Positions 45,353-54,392 of a stretch of 64,000 nt of DNA are shown piece after piece. This stretch comes from Bog-473 sp963755495 (GTDB lineage: Bacteria > Actinomycetota > Acidimicrobiia > Acidimicrobiales > RAAP-2), in NCBI GenBank assembly GCA_963755495.1, contig CAVWJS010000006.1, positions 1,178,001 to 1,242,000 of the forward strand, given 5' to 3'. A program made the translations under genes and the position numbers. The notes beneath the pieces were generated by a model. It saw nothing but the letters and a program-made list of their open reading frames with translations, searched no databases and was not told the origin of the DNA. How positions within the stretch are numbered: the first letter of the stretch is position 1; each line of letters begins with the position of its first letter.

Positions 45353-46026
45353 CTGTCCGAGCCCGGTGCGCTCGGAGCAGCCTTCTTGGCTGCTGGGGCC
45401 TTTTTGGCGGCCGGGGCTCTTTTGGCCGCCGGTGCCGCCTTCTTGGCCGTTGTTGCTTTCTTCGTGGGCGCCTGCTTGGCCGCCGTCTTCTTAGCCGCCG
45501 TCGCCGTCTTCTTCGCGGCAGTCGTCGCCTTCTTGGTCGGTGCAGACTTCTTGACCGCCGTCGCTGCCTTCTTGGCGGCCTTCGTGGTTGCGCTGGTCGT
45601 CTTGGCGGCTGCCTTCTTCGCCGCGGCCGCCGTCTTCTTTACGCCTTCTGGCGTCACCTTCTCCGCTGCGTTGCGGGCAGCCTTGGCACCCTTGGCGGCC
45701 TGCGCCGCCACGTCGGCGGTTGCCGTCCGTCCGGCACCCGCGGCCCCCTTGAGGAGGTCGGCCACTTGATTGGCCACCTTTTCGAGGGAGGAGCCATCGA
45801 TCCTCTTGAGCTGCTGGGCCACCTCGTGGCGTATCAGGTCCAGGATCTGCTCACTCGTCTTGTGCCCTCGCTCAACCAAGTTGTCCACCCACTCCTGTGC
45901 TTGATCGCGCTGGATGTCTCCGGCGCTCACCAACTCCCGCACGATCTCTTCGGCGCGGGCCCGTGTGACCTGGCCCAACACCGTGCCGGCGTCGAGATAC
46001 TTCTTGATCCGCTCATTTGCATCCAT
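45349..46026 (-). CDS. Histone-H1-like Lys/Ala-rich protein
   Basis: A 225-residue protein. Residues 1-95 are helical and acidic/basic mixed, without Cys (RIKKYLDAGTVLGQVTRA, DLIRHEVAQQLKRID), like phasin or PhaF-type N-termini; residues 100-225 are Ala/Lys/Pro/Thr repeats (KKAAPAAK type) like eukaryotic H1 tails. Likely binds DNA, RNA or polyphosphate (inference). Its TGA overlaps the tlyA CTG, so both are translated together. Confidence 0.85.
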   Translation of the reverse strand: MDANERIKKYLDAGTVLGQVTRARAEEIVRELVSAGDIQRDQAQEWVDNLVERGHKTSEQILDLIRHEVAQQLKRIDGSSLEKVANQVADLLKGAAGAGRTATADVAAQAAKGAKAARNAAEKVTPEGVKKTAAAAKKAAAKTTSATTKAAKKAATAVKKSAPTKKATTAAKKTATAAKKTAAKQAPTKKATTAKKAAPAAKRAPAAKKAPAAKKAAPSAPGSDS

Positions 46027-46064
46027 ATAACGAGAGTATATTCTGAGTTAGCTAGCAGCAAGCG

Positions 46065-46847
46065 TTACGGCCCCGTGTGGTCGAGCACCCGGTGAACTAG
46101 TTCGGCCAGATCCTTCGCCACTGCATCCGGGGCCGGGTCTTCCGGCACCTGGCTGGCGTCGGTCACACCTGAGAGAACCAGCGCGAACGGAATGCCCAAT
46201 TGCTGCGCCAAGGCGCCATCGGTGGACGGGCGATCCCCCACCATCATGGAGAGATCGGTCGCCCGGGCTCGAATGGCGTCTGCGGTGGGGCGATGCGGCT
46301 TGCCGGCCACCTCGGGGGTTGTCTCGGACGCCGTCGAGACCGCCGCCAGCAGCGCACCGGCGCCGGGAAGCAGCCCATGGGGAGTGGGGTGGGTGGGGTC
46401 TTCGTTTGTCCCGATCAGCCGCGCCCCCTCACGAACTCTGCTGGCCGCCTCCGAGATGGCGTCGAAGGTGAACCCACGGGTCCATCCCACCACCACGGCG
46501 TCGACCGGCCCCGACATCAAGCAACTTCACGCCCCGGGTGAGCAGGGCCTCACGCACGCCCTCATCGGCGAGTACCAGAGCCGTCGAACCGACTGGCAGC
46601 ATCTCCGCCGCAACATCGGCTGAGCTGAGCAGGTCCTCATCGGACGTGGTGATGCCGCAGTTCTTCATGCGGGCGTGGAGCTCCGCCCGCGTGGGGGCGC
46701 GAAATTGTTGGTGGCGAACAGCGTCCGGATCCCTGCGGCGCGGAGCGCATCTACCGCCGTGTCCACGCCCTCGATCGGTTCGCCCGTCAGCCAGATCACC
46801 CCGTCAAGGTCGATGACCCACGTTCCTCGGTGCGGCGGGGTCGACAT
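46065..46847 (-). CDS. HAD-IIA (NagD-like) phosphatase, two apparent frameshifts
   Basis: Start ATG 46847 gives WVIDLDGVIWLTGEPI (the DxD nucleophile motif) and LFATNNFAP. The frame then shifts in a C-run near 46,697 (CCCCC), continues with ELHARMKNCGITTSDEDLL, and shifts again by one base near 46,512 to MSGPVDAVVVGWTRGF, ending with MMVGDRPSTDG and the C-terminus. Restored length is about 260 residues. In mycobacteria a like gene (Rv1692) sits by tlyA and acts on glycerol phosphate. Errors or a decayed gene. Confidence 0.82.
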
Positions 46848-46900
46848 GGGCGCTCCAGGTGGTGGGACTAGGGGTGGGGGCATTGAGCGGAGGTTACCCA

Positions 46901-46960
46901 CCTTCCTGCACGTGCCGGCACGTGCCGGCACGTTCCCGCACGTTCCTGCACGTTCCTGCA
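46901..46960. repeat. 10-bp tandem repeat, six units
   Basis: Six consecutive 10-bp units from 46901: ccttcctgca, cgtgccggca twice, cgttcccgca, cgttcctgca twice. They lie between the divergent HAD and 47048 genes, about 55 bases from the HAD start. Confidence 0.95.
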
Positions 46961-47047
46961 CGGGTCGGCCCTAAAGACCCCAAGAGTTCACACTGCCGTA
47001 GCTTTTCGGATGTTCTCTTCTGTTTCACTTGTGGAGTGATCGAGACC

Positions 47048-48465
47048 ATGGCCTCGCATCAGTCCGAGGACACCCATCAAAAAGCACTTCACATCAATCT
47101 GGACCCCCGCTGGTACGGCACGGTGGCCGAGATCGGCGCCGGCCAGGAAGTCGCCCGTTGGTTCTTTCGCGTGGGCGGAGCAGCCGGGACGATCGCCAAG
47201 TCGATGTCAGCCTACGACATGGCGGTCAGCGACGCCGTCTACGGCGAGGTCGACCGCTACGTCTCGGAAGCCCGGCTCCAAGCCATGCTGGACCACGAGT
47301 TCGCTCTCAACATCGACCGGCTCAGCGACTCTCGGGGAGACAGCACCTCCTTCTTCGCCTTCGCCGATACGGTGGTGGCCCGGAGTTTCCGTGGCGGTAA
47401 CGAGTGCCACGGCTGGATGGGCGTCAAGTTCCAGGCTCATCCCCACGACGAGCCGAGCCAGATCGCGCTCCACCTGCGCATGCTCGACGTTGAGGCATCC
47501 CTCCAACAAGAAGCGCTCGGCATCGTCGGGAGTCAACCTCTTGTACGGCGCGTTCTTCGAGCATCACGAGCCCGACAAATTGGTGGAGAGCCTGCTCGAC
47601 CGCTTGAGCACCGACCGGATCGAGATCGACATGATCCGTTTTCGGGGGATCGAGTTCCGTAGCGTGGACAACCGGCTCGTGGCGCTGCAGCTGGTGCAGC
47701 TCGGATTGAGCGGCGTGGCCATGTTCGGACCGGACAAAGAGGTGCTGCAGCCGAGCGAGGTCCTCCGCAAAAAGGCGGTGCTGGTCGAGCGGGGCAGCTT
47801 CCGTCCCACCACGGTCGTCAATCTCGACATGCTCGACGTGCGCCATGGACAAGTTCGGTGCCGAACCGGGCATGGAGGGCAAGACCATCCTTCCGCTGGC
47901 CGAGCTCACCATGCGGAACCTCCTCGCCGGCGGGAACGAAGTGGACCGGCGCGACTTCCTCGCCCGGGCGGAACTCCTCGCGGCATGCGGCCTGACCACC
48001 ATGATCACGGACTACTTCGACTACTACCTGCTTGCCGCGTTCCTGGCGGCGCGGACCGGCGAGCGCATCGGGATCGTCATGGGTGTGCCGAGCCTGCTCG
48101 ACCTCTTCGACGAGCGCAATCACGAGCAACTGCAGGGCGGGATCCTCGAGAGCTTCGGACGTCTCTTCAAGAACGACCTCAAGCTCTACATCTATCCCCT
48201 CCGTCGAGCGTCGGGCGACGAGCTCGAGACGGTGGACAACCTCAGCGTGGCACCGCCGGTGCGACCGCTCTACGACTATCTCGCCAACCGTGGGAGCTTC
48301 GTGCCCCTCGACAACTTTCGTGAGAGCTGTCTCCCCATCTTCAGCCGCGACGTCCTGCGACGGATCGCCGAAGGCGACGAGGCCTGGGAGGAAATGGTGC
48401 CCGACGGAGCCGCGGCGCTCATCAAGAAGCGGGGCTTCTTCGGTTACGTTCGCTCGGCTGACTGA
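47048..48465 (+). CDS. Conserved protein often labelled TonB receptor, two apparent frameshifts
   Basis: Restored length about 470 residues. The three parts read in successive frames: HINLDPRWYGTVAEIGAGQEVARWFFRVGG to EALGIVG (from ATG 47048), NLLYGAFFEHHEPDKLVESLLDRL to LDMLDV, and MEGKTILPLAELTMRNLL to the stop. Each switch (near 47,530 and 47,842) fits one inserted base. As I recall it, this family is labelled TonB-dependent receptor or nicotinate-nucleotide adenylyltransferase, yet has no signal peptide, beta-barrel or P-loop; its function is unknown. The GGILESFGRLFK segment is distinctive. Confidence 0.75.
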
Positions 48466-48497
48466 AGGCTGTGGCGCTGAGGTGGCGCCTCAGCCTT
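48465..48497 (+). terminator. Strong hairpin terminator
   Basis: AAGGCTG, a T-T mismatch and GGCGC at 48465-48477 pair with GCGCC, T and CAGCCTT at 48485-48497 over a seven-base loop. It starts on the last base of the stop codon. No T-run follows, as is usual in actinobacteria. Confidence 0.7.
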
Positions 48498-48731
48498 GGA
48501 TGTGGCGGCGCAGTTCCGCCACATCGTTTGAAATAACGCCACGGCGCGGTAGGTTGTTGTGAAACCAAGTGCCGGGGCTCTTGGCCCAGGTTTCTCCTTG
48601 CCGCCGACTCTCTCGGGGGCCGGCCCTAACCGCACCCGACTTTCTCGCCGGCCAGATGGAAAGATCCGAACATCGTTGGCAACATAGTGTGCTGATCCAA
48701 CTGGGCTCGGCGAAACAGGCCAGGAGGACTC

Positions 48732-49184
48732 ATGGCATCGATTACCCCGTTTCTGTGGTTCGACACCGATCTCGCCGAACCGATCTCCTTCTACACCTCG
48801 ATCTTCCCCGAGTCGGCCGCACCCGCCGTCGCCTCAGAAGGCCCGATCTTCACGGCGACGATCGAGCTGTGCGGGCAGCAGTTGCTATTGCTCAATGGCG
48901 GTCCGGAGCATGCAGGTTTCAGCGAGTCGATCTCGTTGTTCCTCAGTGTCGAGACCCAGGACGAGATCGACGACCTATGGGACAGGCTGACCGCGAACGG
49001 GGGCGAACCCGGCCGATGCGGATGGTTGAAGGACCGCTACGGCCTTTCGTGGCAGGTCGTCCCCACAGTTCTGGGGTCACTGCTCGGCTCCCCCGACCAC
49101 GCTCGGGCCCAACAAGCCCAGGAAGCAATGATGCAGATGGGAAAGCTCGATCTCGGCGCGCTCCAAGCTGCCTTCGACCGCTGA
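48732..49184 (+). CDS. VOC-family protein (PhnB-like)
   Basis: A 150-residue glyoxalase-fold protein of the PhnB/3-demethylubiquinone-methyltransferase-like group. Seen: TPFLWFDTDLAEPISFYTSIFP at the N-terminus, QLLLLNGGPEH, and DRYGLSWQVVP near residue 100. AGGAGG five bases before ATG 48732 fixes the start. Function of these proteins is poorly known. Convergent with the GT4 gene. Confidence 0.9.
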   Translation: MASITPFLWFDTDLAEPISFYTSIFPESAAPAVASEGPIFTATIELCGQQLLLLNGGPEHAGFSESISLFLSVETQDEIDDLWDRLTANGGEPGRCGWLKDRYGLSWQVVPTVLGSLLGSPDHARAQQAQEAMMQMGKLDLGALQAAFDR

Positions 49185-49203
49185 ACGGCGCACTCATGGT
49201 GGA

Positions 49204-50244
49204 CTAGGTCGCTGAATGGGCCGCTTCGACGATCCGTCTGTATACCTCGACGTACGCATCGACCATCCGGTCGACCCCGAACCGAGTTACGGCGTGAGAT
49301 CGGATGCGATGGCGATCGAGACCACCGATGCGAGATACGGCGTCGATCGCTCCGGCTACGTCGTGCACCAAGGCCCCCGACACACCTTCTTCGATCAGCT
49401 CGCGGATAGAGCCCCGGTCAAAGGCAATCACGGGAGTGCCGCATGCCATCGCTTCGACGACGCTGAAACCGAACGGCTCGTCGAAACTGATGAGGTGCAG
49501 CAGGGCGAGCGCTCCACCCAGGAATGCGGAGCGATCCTCGGCGGCGACGGGCCCCACGAACTGCGCACCCGCACCCGCACCCGCCAAACGCGGCGCCACC
49601 TTCGTGTCGAAGTACAACTGATCCTGGATGATGCCGGCCATCTTCAAGGGGATCCCGGCCGCGGCCGCGGTGGCGATGGCCTCGACCGCGCCTTTTTCGG
49701 GATGGATGCGCCCGAAATAGGCGAGATAGCTGCCCGGAGCCGGCGTCAGTGCGAACGCGCCCGTGTCGATGCCGTGATGAATGGTGGCGATGTAGTCGAG
49801 TGCGGGATGCCGGTCAGCGTCGCTGATGGCGACATAGGACGTTCGCCCGTTGTAGCTGACGTAGACCGGAAGGATCCTCTCCGAGGAGAATCCGTGAATC
49901 GTCGTGACCACCGGTGTGCGCGTCAGGCCGCTATAGGTCAGGGGGAGAAAATCGAACCCGTTGTGGATGATGTCGAATTCCTCGGCCCGTTCGAAAACCT
50001 GGGCAATGTGGAGGCACTCGGCAACTTTAGGATCGAGGGTCGTGTCCTCGGACCAGCCGCGCGGCACCACCGAGGACAACCGGGCCGACGTTTGCGAGTC
50101 ACCGGACGCGAACAGGGTGACCTGATGGCCGCGGGCCACCAAACCCTCTGTCAACAAAGAGGCGAAGAGCTCCCATGGCCCGTAGTGACGGGGTGGTACG
50201 CGCCACGACAGAGGCGCGAGGACCGCAATGCGAAGCGGCGTCAG
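49204..50244 (-). CDS. GT4 glycosyltransferase, CTG start
   Basis: A GT-B fold retaining glycosyltransferase of about 346 residues. Seen: LRIAVLAPLSW..PPRHYGPWE at the N-terminus (the conserved YG-x-E substrate loop), FDIIHNGFDF, a YFGRIHPEKG donor-site start and the E-x7-E motif in DEPFGFSVVEAMACG. The frame from TTG 50157 would lose the first strand; upstream no ATG/GTG/TTG exists in frame before the GH130 stop. CTG 50244-50242 overlaps that TGA as CTGA. Last gene of the glycan cluster. Confidence 0.85.
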   Translation of the reverse strand: MTPLRIAVLAPLSWRVPPRHYGPWELFASLLTEGLVARGHQVTLFASGDSQTSARLSSVVPRGWSEDTTLDPKVAECLHIAQVFERAEEFDIIHNGFDFLPLTYSGLTRTPVVTTIHGFSSERILPVYVSYNGRTSYVAISDADRHPALDYIATIHHGIDTGAFALTPAPGSYLAYFGRIHPEKGAVEAIATAAAAGIPLKMAGIIQDQLYFDTKVAPRLAGAGAGAQFVGPVAAEDRSAFLGGALALLHLISFDEPFGFSVVEAMACGTPVIAFDRGSIRELIEEGVSGALVHDVAGAIDAVSRIGGLDRHRIRSHAVTRFGVDRMVDAYVEVYRRIVEAAHSAT

Positions 50245-51911
50245 CGTCCCAGGCCGGGACGGCTCTCCTTCTTGTCGCGCTTGGCCTCGCGCTTCTCCTT
50301 GAGAGATTTTCCGGGCTTCTTGCCGGCAGGCTTCTGCGGTGACTTCTCAGGCATGTCGCTCTCCTTCGTGCTCGTGGGACGTGAGATCGTTGTCGGCTCA
50401 AGAGCGGCCAGCAGCGCAGCCAGCGGAATGGTGGCCACTCCGATAGCGGAGTCTCCTATGCCATAAGGCATGACAAGGTTACCCCGGTGGACCAGGGCGC
50501 CGCAGGAATAGACCACATTGGGCACGTAGCCGTCCTGCTCGTCGGGGGCCGGGCTCAGCAGCGGCTCCGAGAGCTGCCCGATGATGTTTGTCGGCTCATT
50601 GAGGTCCAACAACATGGCACCGATGTTGTAGGTGCGCATGGGCCCAACTCCATGCGTGAGCACGAGCCATCCACGTTCGGTCTCGATCGGAGACCCACAA
50701 TTGCCGAGTTGCAAAACCTCCCAGGCCCGCGTGGACACCTGGCAAGGGCTGGAATCGGTCCAGTGCCGCAGGTCCTTTGAAGTGGCGATGGTGTTGGATT
50801 CCCGATCGGATCGGGACAGCGCAACAAAGTGGCCGGCGATACGCCGAGGGAAGAGGGCCAGTCCTTTGTTGGCCGCTGCCGGTCCCACCAGTGGCGACGA
50901 CGTAAAGCGGCGAAAGTCGGTCGTCTCCAGCAGTTGCAAGGCGATATCTGTTCCGTTGTAGGCGGTGTAGGTGGCGTAGTAAGTGGAGGGCAGTCCACCA
51001 CCGCTGTCCTCTTCGCCGAACTGCACGAAGCGAGCATCCTCCACGCCGTTGCTCTCGGCCGCCATGGACGGCATGAGGACCCGTTCGTTCAGGGCCGAAT
51101 CCCCGTCGAATTCGATTGAATAGGAGCGCTCGGCGATCCGTCGGATCAAGCTGATGACCCGTTTCCCCTGTGGGCGCGTGGCCAGCTTTCGTTCCAGTTT
51201 TACCAGGCGCAGGGCCAGGTCGGCTTCGCTGAACAGCGGCCCGAGCCCGTCGAGTACGAAATCGGCGTCGTTGCCGCCGGCGCGCAGACGTCGCAGCTCG
51301 CCGCGAAAGACGGTGGCGTGCAGCAGTGCCTCGTCACGACGACCGGCTGTGGCAAACGTCGGCGCCGGGTCCAATCGGAGCTCACCCTTGGCGTCGACCA
51401 GGCCGGTGCGGAACCCGATGGACGAACGATGCCCTTCCCCGATGCCGCGGACACTCATCACCACGCGGAATGCCCCCGCCGCCACCCCCCGCTGATCCGG
51501 ATGTGCCACCAGGCTGGGGTTGCACAGGGCTGCACCCTCAATGGCGTACTCACTGGTGAAGGTGGCGCCGAGCAGGAGGCGACGCGAATCGGAGAGCTCG
51601 GGTGTGGCGTCGAAACGGTCCGACAGCTCATCGGCGTGGCGCGCGAAGGTCTCGAGTAGCTGATGGTGCCGACCGTCGAACCTCTCAATGACGTCGTCGA
51701 GAGCACGTTGCACTTCCTCCTCGCCGAGGGCGAGCACCCGCTGCAGCACAGCGGATGACCGTGACTCCTGCTGGTCGTAGCCTTCGTCACCTGGGACGAA
51801 TAACTGCGTGACGACCCTCGACGAATCGGCTCGCAGCCGATCGGGGCGGCGGCGGACAAAAGGCGCTGAGGCACTGTTCACGACGAGACTGTTGACGACG
51901 AGACTGTTCAC
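50241..51911 (-). CDS. GH130-type glycoside phosphorylase/hydrolase
   Basis: A 556-residue protein. The C-terminal 300 residues are a GH130 five-bladed propeller: PSMAAESNGVEDARFVQF with the catalytic acid, NCGSPIETERGWLVLTHGVG and DGYVPNVVYSCGALVH. GH130 enzymes act on beta-mannosides, often by phosphorolysis. The last 45 residues are a Lys-rich tail. GTG 51911 overlaps the upstream stop as GTGA, and the first residues (NSLVVNSLVVNS) are coded by the 15-bp repeat, an N-terminus that varies with repeat number. Confidence 0.88.
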   Translation of the reverse strand: MNSLVVNSLVVNSASAPFVRRRPDRLRADSSRVVTQLFVPGDEGYDQQESRSSAVLQRVLALGEEEVQRALDDVIERFDGRHHQLLETFARHADELSDRFDATPELSDSRRLLLGATFTSEYAIEGAALCNPSLVAHPDQRGVAAGAFRVVMSVRGIGEGHRSSIGFRTGLVDAKGELRLDPAPTFATAGRRDEALLHATVFRGELRRLRAGGNDADFVLDGLGPLFSEADLALRLVKLERKLATRPQGKRVISLIRRIAERSYSIEFDGDSALNERVLMPSMAAESNGVEDARFVQFGEEDSGGGLPSTYYATYTAYNGTDIALQLLETTDFRRFTSSPLVGPAAANKGLALFPRRIAGHFVALSRSDRESNTIATSKDLRHWTDSSPCQVSTRAWEVLQLGNCGSPIETERGWLVLTHGVGPMRTYNIGAMLLDLNEPTNIIGQLSEPLLSPAPDEQDGYVPNVVYSCGALVHRGNLVMPYGIGDSAIGVATIPLAALLAALEPTTISRPTSTKESDMPEKSPQKPAGKKPGKSLKEKREAKRDKKESRPGLGR

Positions 51912-51932
51912 GACGAGCCGTTCAGGACGAGC
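51874..51932. repeat. 15-bp tandem repeat over a stop-start overlap
   Basis: ctgttcacgacgaga at 51874, 51889 and 51904 (single changes), then a 14-bp degenerate unit at 51919. It spans the TGA of the gene at 51908 and the GTG of GH130, and encodes in-frame VVNSL repeats in the latter. Confidence 0.95.
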
Positions 51933-52948
51933 TGTTCGGCCAGCCGCGCTGCGTGGGCGTGCTGCAGCGTGGTGAGGAGGGCCAGTGTCGACTCGGCCCC
52001 TTGGTTGAGGTTCACCCCGTCCGCCTCGAGCCCGTCGAAGCCCCCGCCGGAGAGGGGGTCCCACATGACTGCCTGGCTGTCGTTCTCCCCGAGAAACCAC
52101 GCCACGGCGGCCGCCATACCCGTCGACCAACGCGAACTGTCGTCGATGGTGGCAGCACGGGCACAGGCGTCGGCCAGCGCCGCAACCTCAATGGGCTGTT
52201 GATCGAACCCCGGCCCCACGTTGTCCGGTCCGGCTCCGCCCGCCGGAGTGACCGAGATATGCCCATCCGCCATCTCGCGCTGCAGCAGCCAGTCCAGCAG
52301 GTGCAGGCCCTCCTGACGCAGCGTGGCACTATCGAGTGCCACACCCGCAGCAATCATTGCCTCAGGCAGCACGGCATTGGCGTACGTCAGTCGCTCTTCG
52401 GGCCAAGGCCACGTGTGGTCACGGCTTGGCCGTGCGACGCCGGCTGCCGCATCGATCAGAAGGGCGCGCGCCGGGGCGTGGTCGGGCATGACGGACAACA
52501 CCTCGGCCGCGCCAAGGGCGGCGAAGGCCATGGCGCGTGGCCACACAGAGCGCTGGTGCACTACTTGTGCGAATTGGTCGGACGCGGCCGTCCGGACAGC
52601 TGCTGCCTCGGCGTGTGCGACTGCTGTGCCGAGGCCCCAGATACTTCTCCCCCATGCGTCCTCGACTCTGGGCAGATCCTCCCAATGGCCGTGCTGGTTC
52701 ATGCGGTTGCGGAACCCTCCACCGACGCCGGCCGCGTCGCATACGAATTGCAGCGCCAGCTGGAGCAGGGTGGCGACCGTCGGATCCCCCGCCGGTTCCC
52801 GGGCGGTTGCCACCAAAAGCCTCGCCATGTCGTCGGTGCAGTAGCCGTGCTCGCGGCGAGGCGTGGTGAATTTCGCGTGCTCGAAGATGCCTCGCCTATC
52901 GCTCAGGTGTGCGAGGTGGGCGAAGCTCGGTCGCGGCGCGCGCGGCAT
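51908..52948 (-). CDS. Glycosyltransferase-associated alpha-barrel protein
   Basis: A 346-residue soluble protein with an alpha/alpha toroid look: regular helices with WGRSIWGLGTA, WPRAMAFAALG and GWLLQREMADGHISV-type segments. Homologues are usually encoded with GT4 and GH130 genes and labelled glycosyltransferase or cellobiose-phosphorylase-like. Its activity is unknown. ATG 52948 lies in the last unit of the upstream repeat. Confidence 0.75.
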   Translation of the reverse strand: MPRAPRPSFAHLAHLSDRRGIFEHAKFTTPRREHGYCTDDMARLLVATAREPAGDPTVATLLQLALQFVCDAAGVGGGFRNRMNQHGHWEDLPRVEDAWGRSIWGLGTAVAHAEAAAVRTAASDQFAQVVHQRSVWPRAMAFAALGAAEVLSVMPDHAPARALLIDAAAGVARPSRDHTWPWPEERLTYANAVLPEAMIAAGVALDSATLRQEGLHLLDWLLQREMADGHISVTPAGGAGPDNVGPGFDQQPIEVAALADACARAATIDDSSRWSTGMAAAVAWFLGENDSQAVMWDPLSGGGFDGLEADGVNLNQGAESTLALLTTLQHAHAARLAEQLVLNGSS

Positions 52949-53045
52949 AGTCGGCGCGCGGCGGCATAGTCGGCGCGCGCTGCATAGTCGGCGCGCGCTG
53001 CATAGTCGGCGCGCGCTGCATAGTCGGCATAGTCGGCATAGTCGG
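52946..53045. repeat. Tandem repeat with seven copies of a start-codon unit
   Basis: catagtcgg at 52946, 52965, 52983, 53001, 53019, 53028 and 53037; the first four are in 18-19 bp units with gcgcgc filler, the last three in pure 9-bp units. Each carries CAT, an ATG on the minus strand. Only ATG 52948 is in frame with the gene. Confidence 0.95.
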
Positions 53046-53067
53046 CGTGCTCACCTCGGCCGCCCAC

Positions 53068-54238
53068 TCACACCAGGGCGGGACGCGCCGACACCAGGCG
53101 TCTGGCCAACGTGAGATACGCCTCCGCCACGATCGGCCAACCCAGCGCCGGGGCCAGACGAGTCGCTTCGGCTGCCATACGAGTCGCCAGTCCCGGCTCG
53201 GAAAGAACCCGTCGCAGAGCCGAAGTCATGGCGTCAGGATCATCATGGGGGACGACGATGCCGGCACCGCTGGCCAAGAGTTCCTCGGCATGGGCGAAGG
53301 CGGTGGCCACAACGGGCCGGCCCGCTGCGATGGCATCCACCAGCACGCCCGAGGTCACCTGATCCGTCGAGTCGTACGGCAGCACGACCACCGCACTCGA
53401 AGCAATCAAGGCGTTCAACGACTGCATGTCGCGGTAATCGTCGTCGAAGCAAACGGATCCGGCTACGCCAAGATCTCGGGCCTGCGCCATGCGGGCTTCG
53501 CGGTATGCCTCCCCGTCGGCCGCTAACACCTTGGGATGCGTGCGGCCGGCGACGAGGTAGCGCGGACGCATAGGGAGTTCTTGGAGGGCGGGCATGGCCT
53601 GCAACACACGCTCGATCCCCTTTCCGGGACCGATGAGGCCCCAGGTCAACATGACCGGGCGAGATGGCGGTTTGTGGGAGGGACCGACAGGAGGGATCGC
53701 CGCGCCGTGTGCGATGGTGACGACGCGCGCCGGATCGACGTCAAAGGTGGAACACAGACGCACCCGGGCCGCCTCCGACATCACGACCACCTGGTCGGCC
53801 AGTGCGGTTGCCTCGACCAGGACCTCGCGCTCGATGCGGCGTGGGGTCGCGCAGAATGGTGTGGACGATCACAATGGAAGGCACCAGCAGGTTGCCGATG
53901 ATCTCGAGCACCTCGTCGCCATCAGGACCGCCGAAGAGGCCGTATTCGTGCTGGATCACTGCGATGTCGCACTGGTTCAGCAACTCGGCGCTGGCCGTCA
54001 CCGATGCCGATGAACCGTTGCGCAGCTCACCGATCACCCGCTCCGATGTCGACGGTATCCCGTCATCCACCCGGACGACATGCACGTCGGCTCCGTGGCC
54101 CGACAGTCCGTTGGCCAGCGCCGTGGTGAAGGTGGCCAGTCCACAGGCGGTCGGAGGGTAGCTGCTCAGGAAGCCGAATGAGGGGGCGCGGCGGGGTCGG
54201 CCGTCACATGGCAGGGTCGATGACTCGGCGACGCGCAC
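53068..54238 (-). CDS. GT4 glycosyltransferase, one apparent frameshift
   Basis: N-terminal part (SFGFLSSYPPTACGLATFTTALA, DIAVIQHEYGLFGG) in one frame and C-terminal part (VVVMSEAARVRL, GLIGPGKGIERV, DQVTSGVLVDAIAAGRPVVAT) in another; the join near 53,845 fits one extra base. Restored length about 389 residues. GTG 54238 follows AAGGAG with a five-base spacer. First gene of the cluster with the alpha-barrel protein, GH130 and second GT4. Confidence 0.85.
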
Positions 54239-54392
54239 TGAAGCTCCTTGCGGTAACTCGGTCGAGGCGTCGTGCCTGCACGGGGCGACAGCAGGCGTTG
54301 CCGGCCGTCCAGCCCAAGCGAAGCGACTCTCCCAAGAGGTGAGAATGCAAGTCTACCGTGGCGCCCGGCGCCCTGATCGGCGCAGGGTACCT

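Noticed and set aside
39463..53045. Repeat arrays as CRISPR
   Set aside because: Units are 5-19 bp, directly tandem, without unique spacers, and no cas genes are present.
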